Below, piece by piece: positions 24,780 through 32,057 of a stretch of DNA of 64,000 bases; position 1 is the first letter of the stretch, and each line of letters begins with the position of its first letter. Under the pieces are notes generated by a model. That model searched no databases and had not been told where the DNA came from. It saw only the letters and a list, made by a program, of their open reading frames with translations. The stretch is from Paractinoplanes maris. GTDB taxonomy: Bacteria > Actinomycetota > Actinomycetes > Mycobacteriales > Micromonosporaceae. The DNA lies in the NCBI RefSeq assembly GCF_023544465.1, contig NZ_JALPVL010000013.1:186001-250000 (forward strand), read 5' to 3'. A program made the translations under genes and the position numbers.

Positions 24780-25846
24780 GACGGCACCTTCTCGAGGGCC
24801 GGCGCGGCGGGTGCCTCGGCGGTGCGACGGCGTCGAAGCCGCACCAGGGAAGCGATCCCGCCGGGCAGGAAGACGATCGGCAGCACGAAGAGCAGACCCT
24901 CGAAGTACGTCCAGGCCGACGGCACCCGCTCCGACAGCGCCGTCTTGGCCCAGGCCACCGCGATCGCGCCGATCGCCGGACCGGCCAGGCTGGCCCGCCC
25001 GCCGACCGCGACCCCGATGACGAACTCGATGGACGGCACCACCCCGATCAACGCCGGCGAGATGATGCCCACGGCCGGCACGAACAGCGCGCCGGCCAGC
25101 CCGGCCATCCCGGCCGCGACCACGTAGGCGACGAGTTTGACGTTCGCCGGGTCGTAGCCGAGGAACCGCACCCGTTCCTCGGCGTCGCGCACCGCCACGA
25201 GCAGTTCGCCGTAGCGGCTGCGCATCAGCTGCCACGCCGCGAGCAGCATGAGCAGCAGGGCGGTGGCGATGATGAAGTAGATCATCCGGCGGTTGACCGG
25301 GTCGTTCAGGTCGTATCCGAAGAAGCCCTGGATGTCGGTGAGCCCGTTGGTGCCGCCGGTGGTGCCCTGCTGGCCGATCAGCAGGATGGCGAACGCGGCG
25401 GCCAGCGCCTGCGACAGGATCGCGAAATACGCCCCGCGCACCCGTCGCCGGAAGATGAGCAGGCCGAGCAGCAGCGCGACCAGCATCGGCAGCAGAACGG
25501 TGGCCAGCAGCGCGAAGACCGGGTTGGCGAACGGCGCCCACCACCACGGCAACGCGTCGAGCTGGCCGTAGAGGGTCATGAAGTCGGGCAGCTCGCCCGG
25601 CCCCGCGTCGGCCAGCTTGAGGTGCATGGCCATCGCGTAGCCGCCGAGCCCGAAGAACACGCCCTGGCCGAGCGCGAGCATGCCGCCCCGGCCCCAGGCG
25701 AGCCCGATGCCGACCGCCACGATGGCGAAGCACAGGTATTTGGCCAGCAGGCCCAGCCGGAAGTCGCCCAGCACCAGGGGCGCGACCGCGAACAGCAGCA
25801 GCGCGGTGATGCCGAAGCCGGCGAACGTGCGCAGCCGCGGGCTCAT
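24776..25846 (-). CDS. urtC: Urea ABC transporter permease UrtC
   Basis: 356 residues from ATG 25846, overlapping the urtB stop (ATGA) with gaggagcc upstream. LivM-type permease with about nine hydrophobic helices; family marks are WGRGGMLALGQGVFFGLGGY, GGTNGLTDIQGFFGYDL and VGGRASLAGPAIGAIAV. Forms the membrane channel with UrtB. Confidence 0.92.
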   Translation of the reverse strand: MSPRLRTFAGFGITALLLFAVAPLVLGDFRLGLLAKYLCFAIVAVGIGLAWGRGGMLALGQGVFFGLGGYAMAMHLKLADAGPGELPDFMTLYGQLDALPWWWAPFANPVFALLATVLLPMLVALLLGLLIFRRRVRGAYFAILSQALAAAFAILLIGQQGTTGGTNGLTDIQGFFGYDLNDPVNRRMIYFIIATALLLMLLAAWQLMRSRYGELLVAVRDAEERVRFLGYDPANVKLVAYVVAAGMAGLAGALFVPAVGIISPALIGVVPSIEFVIGVAVGGRASLAGPAIGAIAVAWAKTALSERVPSAWTYFEGLLFVLPIVFLPGGIASLVRLRRRRTAEAPAAPALEKVPS

Positions 25847-26730
25847 GCCAGGCTCCTCGTCCGCAGGGTGAACAGGCCCTGGGGACGCCACTGCAGGAAG
25901 GCCACGATCGCCACGAAGACGATCACGCTGGCCACGCTGACCGTGGTGGCGTATTCCACCATGGACTGCAGGATGCCGAGAACGAAGGCCACGATCACCG
26001 TTCCCTTCAGCTGGCCGATGCCGCCCACGACGACGACCAGGAACGCGTTGACGATGATGTTGGTGCCCATCGCGGGGCCGATCGGGCCGATCAGCGTGAG
26101 CGCGACCCCGGCGATGCCGGCCAGGCCCGAGCCGATGAAGAAGGTGAGCCGGTCGACCCGGCCGGTGGCCAGGCCCGAGACGGCGGCCAGATCGCGGTTC
26201 TGCACGACCGCGCGGATCCGGCGGCCGAGCGACGTCGTCTTCAGCACGATCATCAGCGCGGCCACGGCGGCCAGCGCCAGACCGAGGATGAACAGCCGGC
26301 TGCTGGCGATCACGATGTCATCGGTGATCTGCACGCTGCCGGTCAGGAAGGAGGGCGCGCTGGTCTGCACGTTCGGGGCCCCGAAGATGTCGCGCGCGGC
26401 CTGTTGCAGGATCAGCGAGACGCCCCAGGTGACCAGCAGAGTGTCCAGCGGCCGGGCGTAGAGGCGGCGGATCAGCAGGACTTCGAGGATCACGCCCATC
26501 AGACCGGTCACCGCGAACGACACCGGCAGGGCGATCAGCAGCGACGCCCCGGCACTCGAGATGCTCTGCTGCAGGACATAGACGGTGTACGCGCCGGCCA
26601 TGATGAACTCGCCGTGCGCCATGTTGATCACGTTCATCTGGCCGAAGGTCAGGGCCAGGCCGAGGGCGATGAGCAGCAGAACCGCTCCGATGCTCACCCC
26701 GGTGAAGAGTTGACTGACGATCACCGACAC
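25843..26730 (-). CDS. urtB: Urea ABC transporter permease UrtB
   Basis: 295 residues from GTG 26730, chosen because the protein then begins with the first helix (VSVIVSQLFTGVSIGAVLLL). LivH-type permease with GLALTFGQMNVINMAHGEFI, VTWGVSLILQQAARDIFGAP and VVGGIGQLKGTVIVAFVLGI, all typical of UrtB. 56 bp downstream of urtA in the same operon. Confidence 0.92.
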   Translation of the reverse strand: MSVIVSQLFTGVSIGAVLLLIALGLALTFGQMNVINMAHGEFIMAGAYTVYVLQQSISSAGASLLIALPVSFAVTGLMGVILEVLLIRRLYARPLDTLLVTWGVSLILQQAARDIFGAPNVQTSAPSFLTGSVQITDDIVIASSRLFILGLALAAVAALMIVLKTTSLGRRIRAVVQNRDLAAVSGLATGRVDRLTFFIGSGLAGIAGVALTLIGPIGPAMGTNIIVNAFLVVVVGGIGQLKGTVIVAFVLGILQSMVEYATTVSVASVIVFVAIVAFLQWRPQGLFTLRTRSLA

Positions 26731-26786
26731 AGGCAGACCCCTTCTTGGGTACGGGGTGAGGGCCGCGGCCCCCACCCCGGCGATCA

Positions 26787-28040
26787 TCAGGAGAGGCCGG
26801 TGGCCCAGCTGTAGCTCTTCAGATAGGGGTCCGGCTTCACCGGTTCACCCGAGTTCCAGACCTCCTCGATCAGCCCGTCCGAGCCGATCTTGCCGATCCG
26901 GGCCGTCTTGAAGACGTGCTGCGTGGCACCGTCCACCGTGACCAGGCCTTCGGGTGCCTCGTAGGTGATGCCGCCCGCGTTGGCCGCCGCCTTCACCTTC
27001 TCGATGTCGAAGGAGCCGGCCTTCTCGGCCATCGCCTTCCACAGGTAGACCGAGGTGTACGCGGCCTCCATCGGGTCACTGGTCGGCTTGTCCGCGCCGT
27101 ACTTGGCCTTGTACGCCTTGACGAACCTCTCGTTGGCCGCGCCCTCGGTGGTCTGGTAGTAGTTCCACGCCGTCAACTGGCCGGCCAGGTACTGCGTACC
27201 GATGCTCTTGACCTCCTCCTCGGCGATCGAGACGGAGACCACCGGCATCGACTCGGCGGTCAGCCCGGCCGACTTGTACTCCTTGAAGAAGGCCACGTTG
27301 CTGTCGCCGTTGAGGGTGTTGAAGACCGCGCTCGCGCCGGACGCCTTCACCTTGTTGACGATCGTCGAGAACTCGGTCGAGCCCAGCGGTGCGTAGTCCT
27401 CACCCAGCACCTTCATCCCGTTCGCGGCGGCGTACGCCTTGATGATCTTGTTGGCCGTACGCGGGAACACGTAGTCGCTGCCGACCAGGTAGACCGACGT
27501 CTTCCCGGTCGATTTGAGGTAGTCGAGCGCGGGCACGATCTGCTGATTGGTCGTGGCGCCGGTGTAGAAGATGTACGGCGACTGCTCGAGCCCCTCGTAC
27601 TGCACGGGGTAGAACAGCAGCGCCTTGTTCTTCTCGAAGACCGGCTTGACCGCTTTACGGCTCGACGACGTCCAGCAGCCGAAGACCGCCGCGACCTTGT
27701 CCTGGCTGATCAGCTTCTGTGCCTTCTCGGCGAAGGTCGGCCAGTCCGAGGCGCCGTCCTCGCTGACCGCGGTGAGCTGTTTGCCGAGTACGCCACCGGC
27801 GGTGTTGATCTCCTCGACCGCCAGCTGGATCGCGTCGCGGACGGTGACCTCGCTGATCGCCATGGTGCCGGAGAGTGAGTTGAGGAGCCCGACCTTGACG
27901 GTGGGTCCGGAGGTGTCGACGGCGGCTCCGCCACCGGCGGGCGCCGAGCCCGCGGTGTCGGCGGTCTTGGCGCCGCAGGCGGTCAGGGCGGTAACGGCAC
28001 TGAGGGCAACAAGAGCGGTCGCCACGCGGTTTTTGAACAA
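26787..28040 (-). CDS. urtA: Urea-binding lipoprotein UrtA
   Basis: 417 residues from TTG 28040, supported by gaggagg just upstream. The signal peptide ends in a lipobox (ALTAC|GAK), so the protein is a membrane-anchored substrate-binding subunit. Family marks: VGLLNSLSGTMAISEVTVRD, FGCWTSSSRKAVKPVFEKN, LLFYPVQYEGLEQSPYIFYT and NYYQTTEGAANERF. Captures urea outside the membrane and delivers it to UrtBC. First gene of the operon and highly conserved across the family. Confidence 0.94.
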   Translation of the reverse strand: MFKNRVATALVALSAVTALTACGAKTADTAGSAPAGGGAAVDTSGPTVKVGLLNSLSGTMAISEVTVRDAIQLAVEEINTAGGVLGKQLTAVSEDGASDWPTFAEKAQKLISQDKVAAVFGCWTSSSRKAVKPVFEKNKALLFYPVQYEGLEQSPYIFYTGATTNQQIVPALDYLKSTGKTSVYLVGSDYVFPRTANKIIKAYAAANGMKVLGEDYAPLGSTEFSTIVNKVKASGASAVFNTLNGDSNVAFFKEYKSAGLTAESMPVVSVSIAEEEVKSIGTQYLAGQLTAWNYYQTTEGAANERFVKAYKAKYGADKPTSDPMEAAYTSVYLWKAMAEKAGSFDIEKVKAAANAGGITYEAPEGLVTVDGATQHVFKTARIGKIGSDGLIEEVWNSGEPVKPDPYLKSYSWATGLS

Positions 28041-28104
28041 TGAAGCCTCCTCGCTGGTCGTGCGATGGGGTAGGGCCAGTTTCGAAGTGACCGATGTCGC
28101 TACC

Positions 28105-28131
28105 GTTTCCCGCCCATCAAGAGGCCGTTTC
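28105..28131 (-). promoter_or_regulatory. Candidate GlnR-type nitrogen box upstream of urtA
   Basis: On the minus strand two GAAAC half-sites (28131-28127 and 28109-28105) lie exactly 22 bp apart, the two-turn spacing of GlnR a/b boxes. TTGAT stands in the intermediate a-box position. The site is about 65-90 bp upstream of the urtA start. urt operons are GlnR-activated under nitrogen limitation in other actinobacteria; the a-boxes here are degenerate. Confidence 0.5.
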
Positions 28132-28252
28132 TGCAAATTTGCATTGGCATCGATAAATGGCGGGCGTCGTTCGGCCAGATTTCCGACGGGTGACCGGGAT
28201 CACGCGGCAGCGATCAACCGGGTACCGTCGGTAGGCGCGAACGGAGGTGTGG

Positions 28253-29440
28253 ATGACGGAGCTCTACTCACGACGGTCGTTCTTGGCCGGCGTGCTCACG
28301 GCGGGCACCTTGTCGGCCGCCGCCGGGTATGTGCTGACCCGCCGGGAATCGGTGCAGCTCACCCTGGCGTCCGGAGTGGACCCGACCGGCGGCCGGCGGC
28401 TGCTGGTGACGATGTGGAACGAGCTGAACCCGGACGCGCGGATCGAGCTCAAAGAGGTCAACAGCTCGACCCGCGACCAGTACGAGACATTCCTGGGCAC
28501 CAACGCCGACATCTTCAACCTCGACGTGATCCACATCCCGCGCTTCGCCGAGGACAAGCGCATCGTCCCGATCACCCCGCGCGGCGAGCTGCAGCTGCTG
28601 CCGATGGTGCGCCGGCTCAGCGAGCGCAAGGACACCGACGACTTCTGGGCGATGCCGTTCAACACCGACGTCGGCATGCTCTACCGGCGGATCACCGACA
28701 AGGCCGCCGCCGACGACAAGCCCGAGCTGACCGACGTGCTGGCCCGCTCGCCCGGTTCGTTCGTGGGACAGTTGCGGACGGTCGGCCCGCAGACCGACGA
28801 GGCGTTCGTGGTCAATGTGCTGGAGCACGCGCTCGCCCGGGACGAGGCCATCCTCGCCGCCGACGGCACGCTCTCGTTCAGCCTGGGCCAGTGGCGCGAG
28901 GCGGTCGAGCCGCTCGCCGCGGCGATCCGGGCGCGGCGGGTCCGGGTCGAGGCCGGCGAGGACGACACCACCCGCACGTTCCAGCGGTCCGGGCTGCGCT
29001 ACATGCGCAACTGGCCGGTGTCGTACCCGGCGATCGACCGGGCCGAGCGCCTGAAGAAGGACACCGCGGAGATCCGGATCGGCGGCCTGCCCAACGGGAT
29101 CATCGGCGGGCAGAGCCTGGCCATCTCGGCGAGCAGTGAGCATCGCGCGGCGGCCGAGGACGCGATCCACTTCCTCACCAGCGTGTCCTCGCAACTGCAC
29201 CTGGCCAAGTACGGTTTCGCGCCGACCGGACTCAACGCCTACATCGACGCCGGCCTGGGCGAGGCGCTCCCGCACCTCTCCGACATCCGGCTCGCGGTGC
29301 AGGCCGCCCGTCCCCGGCCGGTGCACAAGCGGTACGCGGACTTCTCCCTGTACTTCGCCGACCACATGCGCCGCTACCTGTACGAGGGTGAGCAGCTGAC
29401 CCAACGGTTCATCGAGGATCTGCAGGGGGCGCTGCGATGA
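28253..29440 (+). CDS. Extracellular solute-binding protein (family 1-like), orphan
   Basis: 395 residues from ATG 28253 with GGAGG seven bases upstream. The N-terminus (YSRRSFLAGVLTAGTLSAAA) resembles a twin-arginine signal or a signal anchor; no lipobox Cys follows. The body is a sugar-ABC-type binding fold (VTMWNELNPDARIELKEV, FWAMPFNTDVGMLYRRITDK, IGGLPNGIIGGQSLAISASS, KYGFAPTGLNAY). No permease or ATPase gene is nearby. Instead it overlaps (ATGA) a small membrane protein, followed by a flavoprotein. It may sense or present a ligand rather than import it. Confidence 0.8.
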   Translation: MTELYSRRSFLAGVLTAGTLSAAAGYVLTRRESVQLTLASGVDPTGGRRLLVTMWNELNPDARIELKEVNSSTRDQYETFLGTNADIFNLDVIHIPRFAEDKRIVPITPRGELQLLPMVRRLSERKDTDDFWAMPFNTDVGMLYRRITDKAAADDKPELTDVLARSPGSFVGQLRTVGPQTDEAFVVNVLEHALARDEAILAADGTLSFSLGQWREAVEPLAAAIRARRVRVEAGEDDTTRTFQRSGLRYMRNWPVSYPAIDRAERLKKDTAEIRIGGLPNGIIGGQSLAISASSEHRAAAEDAIHFLTSVSSQLHLAKYGFAPTGLNAYIDAGLGEALPHLSDIRLAVQAARPRPVHKRYADFSLYFADHMRRYLYEGEQLTQRFIEDLQGALR

Positions 29441-29796
29441 ACAGTGTGGGGCTCGACGCCTGGCAGGTCCCGATCCTCGTCACCGCCGCGATCGTGCTGG
29501 TCGAGGCCGGGTTCAACGTGTTCCTGCGCTACCGGGGTCTCGGCCCGCCGTCGCAGCGGGTGCGCACCGCCGGGTTCGGTGTGCTGGTGCTGCTGACCGT
29601 GACCGTGTTCGTGGCCGCGCTCGGGCCGACCCGGGCCGACCAGCTGTCCAGTGTGGCCGCGGCGGTGGCCGCGGTGGTCGCGCTGTGGCTCACCTATCGC
29701 TCCTACAACACGGCGATCAGGAAACCGCCGGAGTCGCCGGCCGAAGAACCTGCCGGTAAGTCAGCGGCGGGCCCCGACAATCCAGGAGAATCCTGA
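29437..29796 (+). CDS. Small three-TM membrane protein
   Basis: 119 residues; hydrophobic segments at about 10-30, 45-65 and 68-88, and a Pro/Glu/Lys-rich cytoplasmic-looking tail. The start overlaps the solute-binding protein stop by 4 bp and the next gene follows after 3 bp, so it belongs to a three-gene operon. No known family is recognised; the position suggests it couples the extracytoplasmic binding protein to the cytoplasmic flavoprotein. Confidence 0.7.
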   Translation: MNSVGLDAWQVPILVTAAIVLVEAGFNVFLRYRGLGPPSQRVRTAGFGVLVLLTVTVFVAALGPTRADQLSSVAAAVAAVVALWLTYRSYNTAIRKPPESPAEEPAGKSAAGPDNPGES

Positions 29797-29799
29797 ACC

Positions 29800-30354
29800 A
29801 TGGGTGATTTACGGGTGGTGGTCTGCGGCGGCTCGGCCGCCGGGGGAGTGCTCGACCTGATCCGCACGGCCGGTGAGCGCGGCTGGACGGTCGACGTCAC
29901 GGCGACGAAGAACGCCCTGGAGTTCATGGACCCGTCGGAGGTGGCCCGCACCACCGGACGGCCGATCCGCACGACCTACCGGTTCGCGGCCGACGGCACC
30001 CGCATCTCACCCCCGGCCGACGCGATGATCGTGGCCCCGGCGACCTTCAACACGATCAACAAGCTGGCCAACGGCATCGCCGACACCTACCCGCTGAGCT
30101 CGATGGCCGACGTGATCGGCCGGGGCGTGCCCACGGTCCTGGTGCCCGCGGTCAACGAGCCGCTGGCCGCCCGCCGACCCTTCCGGCGCTCCCTCGACGA
30201 GCTGCGCGCCGAGGGCGTCCGCGTCCTGTTCGGCCCGGTCGACGGCTGGGTACCCGGCAGCGACGCCCCGTTCCCCTGGATCAAGGCCCTGGACCTGGTC
30301 GAGGACGTCTTCGGATTGACCCGGATGGATAGTCGCGCTTCGATGAGGGCATGA
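29800..30354 (+). CDS. Flavoprotein of the HFCD (PPC decarboxylase-like) family
   Basis: 184 residues. Rossmann-like start LRVVVCGGSAAGGVLDLI and the FMN/substrate motif DAMIVAPATFNTINKLANGI (family P-A-x-x-N-T) are clear. The catalytic His early in true cysteine decarboxylases is not obvious, so the reaction is open. It overlaps the downstream GH3 gene (ATGA, 30351-30354). Confidence 0.85.
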   Translation: MGDLRVVVCGGSAAGGVLDLIRTAGERGWTVDVTATKNALEFMDPSEVARTTGRPIRTTYRFAADGTRISPPADAMIVAPATFNTINKLANGIADTYPLSSMADVIGRGVPTVLVPAVNEPLAARRPFRRSLDELRAEGVRVLFGPVDGWVPGSDAPFPWIKALDLVEDVFGLTRMDSRASMRA

Positions 30355-32018
30355 CTCGCCGCATCCTCACGCTCGCCCTGGTGGTGCTGATGGCCGTGAC
30401 CGGCCTGGCCACGCCGGCCACGGCCCACGACGAGCTCGGCCGGCGCATCGCGGCCATGACCCTGCCCGAGAAGGTCGGGCAGATGATCGTCTCGTACGCC
30501 TACGGCGACACCGCGACCACCGCGTCCGCGGCCAACGAGGCGATGTTCGGCGCCGGCACGGCCACGGCGGCCCAGGCGGTGGCGAAATATCACCTGGGCG
30601 GGGTCATCTACTTCACCTGGAGCGGCAACCTGGTCAGCCCGCCGCAGATCGCCGCCCTCTCCAACGGCCTGCAGCGCGCGGCGATGGCCGACACCGGCAT
30701 CCCCCTGCAGATCAGCACCGATCAGGAGGGTGGCACGGTCAACCGGATCGGGGCACCCCTGGCGATCTCGCCGGGCAGCATGGCCATCGGTGCGACCTTC
30801 GACCCGCGTACGGCGTATGACGCGGCCCGGGTGAGCGGGACCGAACTGCGGGCGCTGGGCATCACGGTCACGCACGCGCCGGTCGTCGACGTGAACACGA
30901 ACCCCCGCAACTCGGCCGACGGGGTGCGGGCGTTCAGCGACCGGACGGCTCATGTCGCGGCCTTCGGCGCCGCGGCCGAGCGCGGTTACCGCGCGGCCGG
31001 CATCGGCACCAGCGCCAAGCATTTCCCGGGTCTCGGCGACACCACCGTCAACACCGACAACGGCGTCGCGGTCACCGACGAGAGCCGCGCCGAGATCCTG
31101 CGCACGCACGTCCCGCCGTTCCGGGCGGTCATCGCGGCCGGCGCGCCGAGCATCATGGCGGCCCACATCGTCGCACCCTCGCTCGATCCGACCGGCGTGC
31201 CCGCCAGCCTCTCGAAGCCGATCATCACCGGCCTGCTGCGCGAGCGGCTGGGCTTCCGGGGAGTCGTGGTGACCGACGCGCTCGAGGCGGCGGCACTCGA
31301 GGACTACACCGACGAACAGGTCATCCTGGGTGCCGTCCGAGCCGGCGTCGACCAGCTGCTGATGCCCCGCAGCGTTCCCGGCGCCATCCGCATCCTCCTC
31401 GACGCGGTCGCTTCCGGGCAGCTCAGCGAGCGTCGCATCGATCAGTCCGTGCGCCGCATCCTCGAGACCAAGACCACCCATCCGTACGTCTCCGAGCCGC
31501 CCACCGTCGGCACGCCCTCCGCCGTGGCGACCATGGCCCGCATCGCCCAGCGGTCGATCACCACGCTCCGGGCCGCCGCCCTGCCGCTGCGCCCCGAGCA
31601 GAAGGTGCTGGTCACCGGCTGGGGTGTGGGCACGACGACGACACTGGCGACCGCCCTCGGCGCGACCCGCCTCTACACCGGATCGCCGTCCGACGCGCTG
31701 ATCGCCCAGGCCGTCGAGGCCGCCCGCCAAGCCGACGTGACGGTGGTGACCACCTTCAACGCGTGGGGCGACACCGCCCAGCAGAAGCTGGTGACCGCGT
31801 TGCTGGCCACCGGCCGGCCGATCGTGGTCGCCGCCGTCGGCACGCCCTACGACCTGGCCTCCTTCCCGGAGGCGAAGACCTACGTCGTGGCCTACGGATA
31901 TCAGCCGCCATCACTGGCCGCGCTGGCCGCCGTGCTGCGGGGCGAGGCCCGCGCGCCGGGCCGCCTCCCGGTGACCGTCGACGGCCTCTACCCCTACGGT
32001 GCCAAAGCTGTCCGATAG
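30351..32018 (+). CDS. Secreted GH3-family glycoside hydrolase (NagZ-like) with altered dyad
   Basis: 555 residues; signal peptide 1-25 (LALVVLMAVTGLATPATA). GH3 barrel with QISTDQEGGTVNRIG, KHFPGLGDTTVNTDNG at 223-238 and nucleophile Asp309 in VVVTDALEAA. In NagZ the segment after KHFPG ends with an Asp-Ser-His dyad that serves as acid/base; here it reads Asn-Thr-Asp. The enzyme may still cleave beta-N-acetylglucosaminides with Asp236 as acid/base, or have other specificity. A C-terminal alpha/beta/alpha domain follows (390-555). Its ATG overlaps the flavoprotein stop. Confidence 0.87.
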   Translation: MTRRILTLALVVLMAVTGLATPATAHDELGRRIAAMTLPEKVGQMIVSYAYGDTATTASAANEAMFGAGTATAAQAVAKYHLGGVIYFTWSGNLVSPPQIAALSNGLQRAAMADTGIPLQISTDQEGGTVNRIGAPLAISPGSMAIGATFDPRTAYDAARVSGTELRALGITVTHAPVVDVNTNPRNSADGVRAFSDRTAHVAAFGAAAERGYRAAGIGTSAKHFPGLGDTTVNTDNGVAVTDESRAEILRTHVPPFRAVIAAGAPSIMAAHIVAPSLDPTGVPASLSKPIITGLLRERLGFRGVVVTDALEAAALEDYTDEQVILGAVRAGVDQLLMPRSVPGAIRILLDAVASGQLSERRIDQSVRRILETKTTHPYVSEPPTVGTPSAVATMARIAQRSITTLRAAALPLRPEQKVLVTGWGVGTTTTLATALGATRLYTGSPSDALIAQAVEAARQADVTVVTTFNAWGDTAQQKLVTALLATGRPIVVAAVGTPYDLASFPEAKTYVVAYGYQPPSLAALAAVLRGEARAPGRLPVTVDGLYPYGAKAVR

Positions 32019-32057
32019 TCGCTAGGCAGGGCCGACGGGGGTGCCTAGCCTGAGCGC

